The notes under the pieces are model-generated. The model saw only the letters and a program-made list of their open reading frames with translations. It was not told the DNA's origin and ran no database searches. Shown here in pieces: positions 35,350 through 44,079 of a stretch of 48,500 bases of DNA (position 1 is the first letter of the stretch; every line of letters starts with the position of its first letter). The DNA is from Candidatus Eisenbacteria bacterium (GTDB taxonomy: Bacteria > Desulfobacterota > Binatia > DP-6), in assembly GCA_035577985.1 (NCBI GenBank), contig DATJZY010000189.1, positions 1 through 48,500 on the forward strand, given 5' to 3'. Made by a program: the position numbers and the translations under genes.

Positions 35350-35579
35350 CGAGCGACACCCGGCGATCGGCCCGTCAACGTGTGGCCAGCGGCGGATCGT
35401 CGAGCAGCTCCGGGACCACGCGTGGGCGAGCGTGCTCCACGAGGATAACGTGACGATCCGGGCGGATCGATCGCTTCCACGGCACCCGCCACGCGCGCGT
35501 CGGCCTCCTTCGCATCGCCTCCCAAGAGGGGCGAGGGCTTCGATGGGCTCGGTCCGTGTGGTAGCGGGGAATCGCACGC

Positions 35580-36257
35580 ATGTCGGGCCGCGTCATCCGG
35601 TTCTCGTTCGATTACATCTCCAACAACGCGTACCTCGCCTGGACGCAGCTTCCCGCCCTGGCGGCCAAGTTCGGATGCACGATCGAGCCCGTTCCCGTGC
35701 TGTTCGCGGGGCTCCTCGGGGCCCACGGCCAGCTCGGTCCCGCCGAGATCCCCGCCAAGAGCCGTTGGATGGTGAAGAACATCGTCCGCAAGGCGATGCG
35801 GCTCGGCGTACCCATGAACGCGCCGGCCTTCCATCCGTTCAATCCGCTGCTCGCGCTGCGCGTGTCCTCGCTCGCGCTCGACTCGACGTCGCGGCACGCG
35901 CTCGTCGACGCCCTCTTCCAGGCGGTCTGGGTGCGAAGCCTCCACGTGAGCGAGCCGGCGGTCGTGAGGCAGGTCGTCGACGAGATCGGGCTCGACGGCG
36001 CCGCGCTCGTCTCCAAGGCCGCCGAGCCCGAGGTCAAGGACCGCCTCCGCCGCCAGACCGACGAGGCGATCGCGCGCGGCGTGTTCGGCGTACCGTCGAT
36101 GGAGGTCGGCGAGGAGCTCTTCTGGGGCTACGACGACTTTCCCCAGTTGGAGATGTTCCTCGCCGGCGAGGACCCGCTCGCCGGCACGTGGCTCACGGGA
36201 GCGTTCCCGACGTCGCGGCCGTCGGCGGTGCGTAGGCAGGTCCGCGATCGGCGCTAG
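35580..36257 (+). CDS. DsbA-like 2-hydroxychromene-2-carboxylate isomerase family protein
   Basis: The product is 225 residues of the kappa-GST/HCCA isomerase family, which have a thioredoxin fold interrupted by a helical domain. The N-terminus FSFDYISNNAYLAWTQLPAL carries the catalytic Ser14 position; the middle is helical (residues 60-160). The C-terminus has GVFGVPSMEVGEELFWGYDD, typical of glutathione-dependent members that isomerise aromatic ring-cleavage intermediates. A role in aromatic breakdown is possible, but no other such genes are here, so other conjugation or isomerisation reactions cannot be excluded. The ATG at 35580 has a weak GGGGA upstream. Confidence 0.87.
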   Translation: MSGRVIRFSFDYISNNAYLAWTQLPALAAKFGCTIEPVPVLFAGLLGAHGQLGPAEIPAKSRWMVKNIVRKAMRLGVPMNAPAFHPFNPLLALRVSSLALDSTSRHALVDALFQAVWVRSLHVSEPAVVRQVVDEIGLDGAALVSKAAEPEVKDRLRRQTDEAIARGVFGVPSMEVGEELFWGYDDFPQLEMFLAGEDPLAGTWLTGAFPTSRPSAVRRQVRDRR

Positions 36258-36285
36258 CCGCCACACGCTCGTCCGGCCGGGAGAG

Positions 36286-36375
36286 TGGGGGGGCTACAAG
36301 GGCTTCCCGCACGGCATGCCCACGACGCATGCGGAGACGATCAACGCCGACCTGCTCGCGTTCATCAAGGGCTGA
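36286..36375 (+). pseudogene. 3' remnant of a non-heme chloroperoxidase-type alpha/beta hydrolase gene
   Basis: Thirty codons read WGGYKGFPHGMPTTHAETIN and then ADLLAFIKG followed by TGA, a near-exact match in pattern to the C-terminus of non-heme chloroperoxidase/haloperoxidase-type hydrolases, including the catalytic His in GMPTTHA. No upstream sequence in any frame encodes the rest of the enzyme; the preceding gene ends at 36257. It appears to be the tail left after deletion of about 90% of the gene. Confidence 0.72.
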
Positions 36376-36408
36376 TCATCGACGCCATCGTCACACGAGC
36401 GTTGCTAC

Positions 36409-36639
36409 CTATGCGCAGATCTCCGGGTGGTTGGGGCAGACGTTGTGGAGGATGGTCCTGCTGCAGGCCCTCCGGCAGTTTGCCCGCATCGCCCCCTTGT
36501 AGCCGGCGCAGGTCGTTTTCCGGCACGACTTGATGACCTTGCTGCAGGCCTCCCGCGTGCAGGGCTTGGCAGCGGCGGATCCAGCGAGCCCGGTGGCGAG
36601 CACCACCCCGATGACGACGTAACGCAGATAGCGAGTCAT
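36409..36639 (-). CDS. Small secreted Cys-rich protein
   Basis: The product is 76 residues. A signal peptide (YVVIGVVLATGLAGSAAA) ends near residue 24, leaving about 50 residues with eight Cys: CTREAC, then single Cys in KSCRK, TTCAG, ANCRR, ACSRT, HNVCP and PEICA. This points to a disulfide-stabilised extracytoplasmic peptide. There is no metal- or heme-binding CxxCH. The ATG at 36639 has GGGAGG five bases upstream, which supports it as a real gene. The family is unknown to me. Confidence 0.65.
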   Translation of the reverse strand: MTRYLRYVVIGVVLATGLAGSAAAKPCTREACSKVIKSCRKTTCAGYKGAMRANCRRACSRTILHNVCPNHPEICA

Positions 36640-36763
36640 TCGACCTCCCTCTATGGACCCTACAGGTGGGTGACGATGGCCTGTCCGAGCTCGGAGCAGC
36701 GCACGACCCTTCGCACGTTCCATCAAACGATGGAAGTCGTAGGGGACGGGCGTCCCCACTCGC

Positions 36764-38740
36764 TCATCGGTCCTCGCCGTCGGTTTCGTTGCCGTCGGTC
36801 GGCTCACCCGTGCCGGGAAGACGCTCGTGCACGCGGTGCGGTGGCGACTGCCCGCTCCACCAGGCCCAGTCCATCGGGTACACGGCGGGATCGAACACCA
36901 CCCAGTAGAGATGCCAGACGAGGATCGCGAGCGTCGCGAGGACGGCCTCGTAGAAGTGGATGGCGGTTGCGACGTCCGCCACCCAGCTCGGAAGCCAGCG
37001 CAGCGTCAGGTTCTCGAACCAGAGGAGGCATCCCGTGACGACCATGAGCACGGAGCCCCACAGGAACGCCCAGTACTCGGCCTTCTCCGCGTAGTGCCAC
37101 GTCCCGACGTGCGGTGGGTTCGGGCGGCGACCGCTCCAATAGGCGAGCATCTCGCCGAACAGCCGTACGTCCCGGCGTGAGGGCAGCGCTCCGCGCAGGC
37201 ACGCGCGCAGCCGGGCGCTCACGGCGATGTGGACCGCATGCCACGCGAGCGCGACGACGAGCACGACGGCGGCCGTCCGATGGAGAAGGCCGCGCAGACC
37301 GAGCTTCGTCTCCCAGTGAACGAGCGGCACCGCCCACCACGACGCGGGATACGTGAGGGCGAAGCCCGTGTAGACGAGCACCGGGAAGCTCAGCATGACG
37401 AGGCCGTGCTGCCAGCGCAGTGCGCGCGGGAGACGCTCGGGCACGACGGGGAGCGGTGCCGGCGGCGCGAGGGGCGTCGTCGCCTTGCGCGCGAGATCGA
37501 CGACGTTGTGGGCCACCATGCCGCCGATCGTGACGCCGATCAGCCACAGGTAGAGAAACCGCACCCACGCGACGCCGCCGCCGACGGAGGTCGTCGCCGC
37601 ATGCACGGGACCGAGCTGCAGGTTCGTGCCGGCGCCGGGATGGCACTTGCCGCACGTCTCCGCCAGGTTCGTCGGATGGACGTGCGAACGCGGGTCGCTC
37701 GACGGGCGGATGTCGTGAACGCCGTGACAGCTCGCACAGTTCGCGACCGTCAGCTTGCCGCCGCGCAGGGCCAGCCCGTGGAAGCTGTCCTCGAACGCTT
37801 CGACGTTCGCCACCGGTATGCCGTACTTCTCGCCGAGGCGCGCGTCCCGGTGACATCGGCCGCAGGTCTCGCCGGCGACGTTGGCCGTGAATACCGGCGA
37901 GGTCGGCTCGGACGGGCCGAGAATCCGGTGCTCCCCGTGGCAGTCCGTGCAGATGGGTGCTTCCCCGACGCCGCGTGCCGCCGCGATGCCGTGGACGCTG
38001 TCACGATACGCCGCGAACACGTCCGCGTGGCACGTGCCACACGTCGTCGACACCTTCGCGCGCGAGATCGACGACAGCGGATCGTCGCTGCGCCGGATCG
38101 CATGCGCGCCATGGCAGTCCGAGCAGACCGCCCCGTGCTTGCCGGCAGCGACGGCGCGTGCGTGGGCGCTCTGGGAATACGCCTCGACCGGCCGTACGAC
38201 CGGAATGCCGAACCGCTCCACCAGTGCCCGATCGGCGTGGCATCGTGCGCACTGTTGCGCGATCCGGCTCCGGTGTGCGAGCGACTTCGGGTCATCGTGC
38301 GGCCGCACCGTGTGCACATCGCCGTGACAGTCCCGGCACGTGGCACGATCGGGAAGGTTCGCGCCCTTTGGCATCCCGTGCACGCTGGCGTGGAACTCGT
38401 CCACCTCGTCCGCGTGACACGTGCTACACGGACCGAGGCCGACCCGAGCAGGCGGCTTCTCGTGCGGCAGGTCGGTCGCATCGTCGTGGCAGGTGGCGCA
38501 CGACATGTCGCCGTGCGCGGACGCCGAGAAGTCCTTGGGATCGATCACCGCGACCGGGCGCCCGGCCTCGGTAGTCACTCCCTCGTCGCCGTGACAGGCG
38601 AGACAGTCCTCCGCCGAGGGTTCGTCGGCACCGGCCGCAACGCCGGCACCGAGGACGACGACGCCGAGCAACGTCGCGAACGCGCCCAGGCGACACCCGT
38701 GTGCACGAGCGGCGGCCCGCCCCACCCGCATCGGTCGCAT
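36764..38740 (-). CDS. Undecaheme cytochrome c fused to cytochrome b-type membrane domain
   Basis: The product is 658 residues. After a signal peptide, residues 45-370 hold eleven CxxCH heme c motifs: CLACH, CATCH, CSTCH, CRDCH, CARCH, CSDCH, CGTCH, CTDCH, CGRCH, CASCH and CGKCH. The C-terminal part has 4-5 transmembrane helices with conserved His (GGMVAHNVV, RWQHGLVML, LAWHAVHIAV and LVWHLYWVVF), as in thiosulfate-reductase/formate-dehydrogenase-type cytochrome b subunits. It would carry electrons between membrane quinol and periplasmic hemes. Starts at 38749 (GTG), 38740 and 38731 (ATG) are close; 38740 is used. It diverges from a pentaheme cytochrome gene. Confidence 0.93.
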   Translation of the reverse strand: MRPMRVGRAAARAHGCRLGAFATLLGVVVLGAGVAAGADEPSAEDCLACHGDEGVTTEAGRPVAVIDPKDFSASAHGDMSCATCHDDATDLPHEKPPARVGLGPCSTCHADEVDEFHASVHGMPKGANLPDRATCRDCHGDVHTVRPHDDPKSLAHRSRIAQQCARCHADRALVERFGIPVVRPVEAYSQSAHARAVAAGKHGAVCSDCHGAHAIRRSDDPLSSISRAKVSTTCGTCHADVFAAYRDSVHGIAAARGVGEAPICTDCHGEHRILGPSEPTSPVFTANVAGETCGRCHRDARLGEKYGIPVANVEAFEDSFHGLALRGGKLTVANCASCHGVHDIRPSSDPRSHVHPTNLAETCGKCHPGAGTNLQLGPVHAATTSVGGGVAWVRFLYLWLIGVTIGGMVAHNVVDLARKATTPLAPPAPLPVVPERLPRALRWQHGLVMLSFPVLVYTGFALTYPASWWAVPLVHWETKLGLRGLLHRTAAVVLVVALAWHAVHIAVSARLRACLRGALPSRRDVRLFGEMLAYWSGRRPNPPHVGTWHYAEKAEYWAFLWGSVLMVVTGCLLWFENLTLRWLPSWVADVATAIHFYEAVLATLAILVWHLYWVVFDPAVYPMDWAWWSGQSPPHRVHERLPGTGEPTDGNETDGEDR

Positions 38741-38895
38741 GCCGCCCACGAACGTGGCGACAGAGGTACGACCCGACCCCCGGGACTGTCAACGCAGCCG
38801 TGGACGCTCGACGAATGCGTGCACTGGATGGCGCGCGCGATTTGCTCTCGCCGCCTGCAAGCGGCAGTAGGGACCGTCCGTCGAAGGGAGGTCGC

Positions 38896-39684
38896 ATGAA
38901 ACGACACCAGTGGGGTAGTGGCGCGGCTCGGGGTCGGCGATCTCATGGCCCCGTCGCCGCGATGGTGTTTTCCGCGATCCTCGGTCTCGCGGCTGCGGCC
39001 GCGGCCGCCGAAACCAGCCAGTGCGTGTCCTGCCACGAGACCGAGCGACTCGGCATCTCGCTCGGCCACAGCTTCGAGGACTGGCGAGGCTCCGCGCACG
39101 GACGCGGCGGGGTGACCTGCGAGAAGTGCCACGGCGGCGACCCGAATGCGACCGATCAGACGCTCGCCCACAAGGACGTCCTTCCCGTCTCGGACGCAAA
39201 GAGCCTCGTCCATCCGACCCGGCTCCCCGCCACCTGCGGCGCGTGCCACCAGAAGGAGTTCACGGCCTTCGGCAAGACGATCCACGCGCGCAAGCTCGCC
39301 AGCGAAGGTACCGGCGCCACCTGCTACACGTGTCACGGTGCGATGGCGACGAGCCTGCCGTCGCCGAGCGAGCTCGGCGCGCGCTGCGCCGTGTGCCACA
39401 AGCGCCCCGTGCCGGCGCAGGCGGCGCTCAGCTACCTCGCAGCGGCGAAGACGCAGCTCCGCCGCACGTTGCGCACGCTCGACGGGATGAAGAGCGCCAA
39501 TGCCGAATGGTACCCGCGCGGCCTCGAGCGCTTCCACGATCTCGAGCGCACGTACGGCGCGATCGAAATCGAGTGGCACACCTTCGCGATGGACAAGGTG
39601 CTGCACGACAGTCGCGACCTCCTGAAGCTCGGGAAGGCGCTCGACGAGGAAGCAGGCATCAGGGCCCAGCGCCCCGGACAGTAG
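38896..39684 (+). CDS. Exported pentaheme cytochrome c
   Basis: The product is 262 residues. A signal peptide ending near AAAAAAE precedes five CxxCH motifs: CVSCH, CEKCH, CGACH, CYTCH and CAVCH. The His-rich spacings (LGHSFEDWRGSAHGRGG, FGKTIHARKL) suggest bis-His hemes. The last 80 residues are a long helical region (RRTLRTLDGMKSANAEWYPR) like the C-terminal helices of cytochrome c554/nitrite-reductase-like proteins. A soluble or surface electron carrier is inferred. The ATG at 38896 has GGGAGG four bases upstream. It is divergent from the 11-heme gene across a 155-bp gap, so the two may share a regulatory region and function together. Confidence 0.92.
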   Translation: MKRHQWGSGAARGRRSHGPVAAMVFSAILGLAAAAAAAETSQCVSCHETERLGISLGHSFEDWRGSAHGRGGVTCEKCHGGDPNATDQTLAHKDVLPVSDAKSLVHPTRLPATCGACHQKEFTAFGKTIHARKLASEGTGATCYTCHGAMATSLPSPSELGARCAVCHKRPVPAQAALSYLAAAKTQLRRTLRTLDGMKSANAEWYPRGLERFHDLERTYGAIEIEWHTFAMDKVLHDSRDLLKLGKALDEEAGIRAQRPGQ

Positions 39685-39715
39685 CGCGCGTCCCTCGGGC
39701 CCGGCCGTGGGACGT

Positions 39716-41875
39716 CTACCGGCGCTCGGCGAGGGTCGGCTGGTAGACCCGCTCGACGTAGTCCGCGAGCATCCGCTGCGCCCCGAAACGCAGGCCCGCG
39801 GTCTTGATGGCGGCCTTCACCATCTTCATCCACGCTCGCGGCACGTCCTCGCCGTCGCGCTCGTAGAAGCGGGGCACGACCTCGCGCTCGATCAGGTCGA
39901 GCGTCGCGTCGGCGTCCTGCTTGTCCTGCAGCTCGGTGTCGGTCGCCGGATCGCCGCCGATCGCCCACCCGTTCTCCCCGTCGTGACCTTCGACCCACCA
40001 CCCGTCGAGGACGCTCAGGTTGAGTCCGCCGTTCATGGCGGCTTTCATGCCGCTCGTCCCGCTCGCCTCGAGCGGCGGGCGCGGGAGGTTCAACCAGACG
40101 TCGCAGCCTGCCACGAGATGGCGCGCCATCTCGATGTCGTAGTCGTGCAGATAGGCGATCCGCTCCCCCACGCGCGGAGCGCCCTTCGCCTGGAACAGCT
40201 GCTGCACGACCCGCTTGGCGCCGTCGTCCTGCGGATGGGCTTTGCCGGCGAGCAGGATCTGTATCGCGCGATCGCCGTCGAGCAGGCGCAGCGCGCGCGG
40301 AAGGTTGCCGGTGAGCAGGTACATGCGCTTGTAGGTGGCGAGCCGGCGCGCGAAGCCGACGGTCAGCCGATCGGGATCGAAGGCGTGTGCCGCGAGCTGC
40401 ACGTAGTCCGCGCTCTCGCCTCGGGCGAGCCGATCGGTCGTCGCCCGCTCGCGGACGTACTCGACGAGCCGGGCGCGCAGGGCGCGTCGCGTCGCCCACA
40501 GGGCGTAGTCGGGAATCGCGTCGACGGCCGCCCACGTCTTCGGATCGCGCATCCGCTCAGTCCATCCGGGGCCGAGATGCTGATCGAGCAGCTCGCGCAT
40601 CGGCCCCGCCATCCAGCTCGCGACGTGGACGCCGTTGGTGACGTGGCCGATCGGGATCTCCGTCGCCGCCCGGTCCGGATAGATCGCGCGCCACATGACG
40701 CGCGCGACCTCACCGTGCCGAGCGCTGACGCCGTTCGCGGCGCGGCTGATCCGCAGGCCGAACGGGGTGATGCCGAACGGCTCTGCGGGATTGCGCGGGT
40801 CGACACGCCCGAGTCGCAGGAGCTCGTCCCAATCGATCCGGAGCCGCTCTGCGAGACCCGTGTACGTGCGCAGCACCTCGTCGGATGAATACGTCTCGTT
40901 TCCCGCCGGCACCGGGGTGTGGGTGGTGAAGACCGTTCGTCGCCGTGCGGATTCGAGGGCCTCCGCGAACGGCCGGCCCACTGCCACGTCCTCGGCTGCG
41001 AGTTCGACCGTGGCCATGCTCGCATGGCCCTCGTTCAAGTGGACCACGGCCGGCTCGATACCGAGGGCCCGGAGCGCCCGCATGCCGCCGACACCCAGCA
41101 GCGCGTACTGCGCCAGGCGCGTGTCCCGATCGCCCGCGTAGAGGCGGCTGGTGATCCAGCGGTCGACGGGACCGTTCTCCGGGCGAGCCGTGTCGAGCAG
41201 ATAGAGGGGTACGCGTCCGACGTCGACCCGCCAGATCTGTGCCACGACGTCGCGGCCGCGGATGGCGACGCGCACCGTGCGCGGCGTTCGTCCGTCGACC
41301 GTGACGAGCGCCGCCGGTAGCCGCTCGGGATCGACGTCCACCCAGTACTCTTGCTGCCAGCCGCTCGTGTCGATCCGCTGGCGAAAGTAGCCGTGCCGGT
41401 ACAGGAGCCCCACGGCCACCAGCGGGACGCCCGCATCGGAAGCCGCCTTCAGCAGGTCGCCCGCCAACACGCCGAGCCCGCCCGCGTAGATGGGGAGCGA
41501 GCCGTGCACGCCGTACTCCGCGCAGAAGAACGCGATCGGCCGGTCGCCCGGGACCGCCTGGCACACGGGCGCCAAGCGCGTCTCGGCGAGCACGCATTCT
41601 TCGGCCGCGTAGGCGCGCCGGCAGAAGTCGGCATCGCTCGCAGCGCGCTCGAGTGCGCCCATCGATGCTTCCTGGAGCAGGCGGACGGGATTGTGGCCGC
41701 ACACCTCCCAGCGATGGGGGTCGATACCCGAGAAATGCGCCTCGCCATCTGCGAGCCACGACCACCGGTAGTTGTAGGCGAGACGCGCGAGCGGCGCGAG
41801 CCTGTAGGGTAGGCGAGCCGCGAGCTGGTCCGCGGCCCGACGCAGATCTTCGGCCCCGGGTAGGCTGGCGAGCAC
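39716..41875 (-). CDS. glgP: Alpha-glucan (glycogen) phosphorylase, short GT35 type
   Basis: This 719-residue cytoplasmic enzyme releases glucose-1-phosphate from alpha-1,4-glucan. It is of the shorter bacterial GT35 form without the long eukaryotic loops. The N-terminal signatures are IAFFCAEYGVHGSLPIYAGG and LGVLAGDLLKAASDAGVPLV; the glucan-side part has VFTTHTPVPAGNE. The C-terminal PLP domain has FARRLATYKRMYLLT and the PLP Lys611 in SGTSGMKAAMNGGLNLSVLD. The GTG at 41875 is the only start compatible with the conserved N-terminus. The window also contains a GH63-like glucosidase far away, but no glycogen synthase or branching gene. Confidence 0.95.
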   Translation of the reverse strand: MLASLPGAEDLRRAADQLAARLPYRLAPLARLAYNYRWSWLADGEAHFSGIDPHRWEVCGHNPVRLLQEASMGALERAASDADFCRRAYAAEECVLAETRLAPVCQAVPGDRPIAFFCAEYGVHGSLPIYAGGLGVLAGDLLKAASDAGVPLVAVGLLYRHGYFRQRIDTSGWQQEYWVDVDPERLPAALVTVDGRTPRTVRVAIRGRDVVAQIWRVDVGRVPLYLLDTARPENGPVDRWITSRLYAGDRDTRLAQYALLGVGGMRALRALGIEPAVVHLNEGHASMATVELAAEDVAVGRPFAEALESARRRTVFTTHTPVPAGNETYSSDEVLRTYTGLAERLRIDWDELLRLGRVDPRNPAEPFGITPFGLRISRAANGVSARHGEVARVMWRAIYPDRAATEIPIGHVTNGVHVASWMAGPMRELLDQHLGPGWTERMRDPKTWAAVDAIPDYALWATRRALRARLVEYVRERATTDRLARGESADYVQLAAHAFDPDRLTVGFARRLATYKRMYLLTGNLPRALRLLDGDRAIQILLAGKAHPQDDGAKRVVQQLFQAKGAPRVGERIAYLHDYDIEMARHLVAGCDVWLNLPRPPLEASGTSGMKAAMNGGLNLSVLDGWWVEGHDGENGWAIGGDPATDTELQDKQDADATLDLIEREVVPRFYERDGEDVPRAWMKMVKAAIKTAGLRFGAQRMLADYVERVYQPTLAERR

Positions 41876-41957
41876 GACGTGCGTCCCTGTGTGTGCGGCT
41901 CGTAGGCCTCTGCCGGCACGGCGTCAAGGTACGCCATGCACCGGTGCTCCAGGGAGG

Positions 41958-42350
41958 CTACTGTGTCGCCGCCCTCGACGCCGCGAAGGCGGCCTCGACG
42001 GCACGTTCGACGTCGTCGCGGCTGGGCCGATCGCCCCGCAGACGCGCGGCCCTGAGCTTACCTTCGCCCGTCACGTGTTCCGGGCCGTCCACGAGCACGA
42101 TACCCGTGTGTAGCGAGCAACTGCGGAGGGTCTTCAAGTCCCGCATGGCACACTCGGTCGGCTCGGCCAGGATGACCATCGATTCGCGATCGCAGCCGGG
42201 ATTGGACATGAGACGGATCGCCTGCGCGTAGAAGCGGCACTCGTCGTCGAACTCGGACACCGAGAAGCCGAGGTCGCGTAGACACGTCGCGATCTCCCGC
42301 CGGATCGACGTGTCGGGCTGTACGACCAGCGCAATCGCAGGTCCCGCCAT
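41958..42350 (-). CDS. Stand-alone degenerate receiver-domain protein
   Basis: The product is 130 residues with a receiver-like order: beta1 ALVVQPDTSI (the acidic pair is reduced to one Asp), helix 1 RREIATCLRDLGFSV, beta3 SMVILAEPTECAM and beta4 HTGIVLVDGPEHV. The usual phospho-acceptor Asp at the end of beta3 is absent (AEP in place of DxxMP), and no effector domain follows. It is therefore more likely a pseudo-receiver or a diverged binding domain than a phospho-relay protein. The ATG at 42350 has AGGGGGA upstream; an earlier Met at 42377 is possible. It stands alone between the phosphorylase and a small secreted protein. Confidence 0.6.
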   Translation of the reverse strand: MAGPAIALVVQPDTSIRREIATCLRDLGFSVSEFDDECRFYAQAIRLMSNPGCDRESMVILAEPTECAMRDLKTLRSCSLHTGIVLVDGPEHVTGEGKLRAARLRGDRPSRDDVERAVEAAFAASRAATQ

Positions 42351-42640
42351 CTGAAGGTCCCCCTGAGGATCCACCATGCAATTCGCCTGCCCGCTTCCGG
42401 CAGTCGCCCGGTCGCGATTGGACGCAGGCGTCACCGCTCGGAATCGGCGCCGAACGGAATCGGCCGGCCGCTTCGTTCCCGGACGTGGGAATCGCCCATG
42501 CGGCACCGCGGGCGGTCCGGATCTGCGCGACCGCCAGGGTCCACGCCGTCGAAGCCTTCCCGGCGAGCCTGGAAGACCTGGACGACACCCGTCTCTGCGT
42601 TGTATGCCGCAGCACGACTACGGACCCAAGGAGGTCATCG

Positions 42641-43039
42641 ATGCAGCGGACGCGACTGCGCTTCCTGATTCTTCCTGCGGTGTTCGCCATCCTGTCGTGC
42701 GCGCGATCGGTGTACGCCGCCCAGAGCTGCAACCAGATCGACGTCGCCGCCGGCAGCACGGCGACGGTTTCGGTGCTGCTTCCCGACACTGCTCAGAAGG
42801 TTCAGCCCCAGCTCACTGCCCGCGACACGCGCGAGTCGAAGCCCGTCGACCCGTGGGGTCCGTGTCCGACCACGGCCCCCTTCGGCGCCTGCACTCCTGC
42901 CGCGCATGCCGGGATCGCGACGGCGACCAACGTTACGATCTTCGATCCCGGCGACGGCATGCAGCTGATCGGCTTCCAGGTGAAGAACGCCACCGGCGGA
43001 CCGACACGCACCGTACGACTCTGCGTCCAGTACCAGTAG
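42641..43039 (+). CDS. Small secreted hypothetical protein
   Basis: The product is 132 residues of unknown family. A clear signal peptide (RLRFLILPAVFAILSCARSV) is followed by a beta-rich mature part (CNQIDVAAGSTATVSVLL, ATATNVTIFDPGDGM and TRTVRLCVQYQ) with four Cys: SCNQ, GPCPTT, GACTPA and RLCVQ. The spacing suggests two disulfides. The ATG at 42641 has a strong AAGGAGGT five bases upstream, which is the main reason for calling it expressed. The 290 bases before it show no convincing gene. Confidence 0.62.
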   Translation: MQRTRLRFLILPAVFAILSCARSVYAAQSCNQIDVAAGSTATVSVLLPDTAQKVQPQLTARDTRESKPVDPWGPCPTTAPFGACTPAAHAGIATATNVTIFDPGDGMQLIGFQVKNATGGPTRTVRLCVQYQ

Positions 43040-43071
43040 CGTCGGGCCCCGCAAGGCACCGTGCGCGGATC

Positions 43072-43275
43072 GTGACGGCCGTCTGCCTGCTCGCGCTGGG
43101 AACGGCCCACGCGCAGGAGCCCGATGCGCTGCACGACCTCGCGACGCAACGAGCGAATCCGCTCAGCGGAATCCGTCAGATCACCCTCTCCGAGCAGCCG
43201 AACGTGGGAGCTGCCGCGGGCGTGGGGCCGCAGGACCTGGCACAGCTTCTCGTGACGTGGCCCATCCCGCTCGGT
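43072..43275 (+). pseudogene. Truncated exported protein, possible outer-membrane protein fragment
   Basis: From a GTG at 43072 a frame reads a short signal-like segment (AVCLLALGTAHAQ) and then HDLATQRANPLSGIRQITLS and PQDLAQLLVTWPIPL. This resembles the N-terminal leader of outer-membrane transporter-like proteins in which a stretch such as QNPVADLISVP precedes the barrel. The sequence then becomes Arg/Ser/Pro-rich noise overlapping the start of the next gene. It could be a truncated gene or a real short protein. The GTG has no good ribosome-binding site. Confidence 0.3.
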
Positions 43276-43306
43276 CCCCGTGATTCTAGCCACGAATGGA
43301 GGTCAC

Positions 43307-43783
43307 ATGACACCAACCGCCACGGAACCGAGCCACCCGACGACGAAGACGGAATCGGGGTGGCACATCCCCCTCCCGCGGCGAGCACGTCGGGTGCGGA
43401 GCCAGGACGTCCAGGGCACCGGGGTCAACGCGCGGATCGGCCAAGCGGTCACGGCGGCCGTCGGTACCATGGGCGCCTTCTACTTCTTCGCGTTCTTCAT
43501 GGCAGCGTGGATGTTCTGGCAGACGGAGTCGCAAAAGCCCTTCGATCCCTATCCCTTCGCCTTCCTGCTCTTCCTCGGCAACATCGTGCAGCTGCTCCTC
43601 ATGCCCCTCATCATGGTCGGTCAGAACCTCCAGACGACGCACGCCGACGCACGCGCCGATGCAGACTACGACGTCAACCGCCGCGCCGAGGAGGAGATCG
43701 AGAAGCTGCTCGCCGGCCTCCGCGCGATCGACCTGCGCACGCTCGAGATCGTGCGCCGGCTCGAGCAGTCGGGCGGGCTTTGA
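43307..43783 (+). CDS. DUF1003 family membrane protein
   Basis: The product is 158 residues. It matches the DUF1003 pattern: GVNARIGQAVTAAVGTMGAF into helix 1 (FYFFAFFMAAWMFWQ), then FDPYPFAFLLFLGNIVQLLL with helix 2, MVGQNLQ, and a charged coiled-coil tail (DYDVNRRAEEEIEKLLAGLR). It is an inner-membrane protein of unknown role; this family is widespread in soil bacteria. The ATG at 43307 has GGAGGT four bases upstream. The following 296 bases to 44079 contain no convincing gene. Confidence 0.85.
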   Translation: MTPTATEPSHPTTKTESGWHIPLPRRARRVRSQDVQGTGVNARIGQAVTAAVGTMGAFYFFAFFMAAWMFWQTESQKPFDPYPFAFLLFLGNIVQLLLMPLIMVGQNLQTTHADARADADYDVNRRAEEEIEKLLAGLRAIDLRTLEIVRRLEQSGGL

Positions 43784-44079
43784 CGGGCGGCGATCTCATC
43801 CGTCGCCGTTCTCGAAGTCGCCCCGAGCGCCAGATGCCTGGCGCGACGACGGTCTGCCCACCGATCGCGGGCGGCGTGCCGCCGCCGAATGTGAGTCGCG
43901 CGCGATGATTCGGTGTGACGGACGATGAAATGCCGCCGGAGCGGGCACATCGCGCGAGCGATCGCGGGATGGGAATGCCAGCCGGGTCGGTATGCGGAGC
44001 CGGCCCCGATTTGCGTCGGTGGGTGGAGGGACGTTGGCGGCGGACGCCGTCTGGCTCGTGCATACCGTGGTCACGGGAT

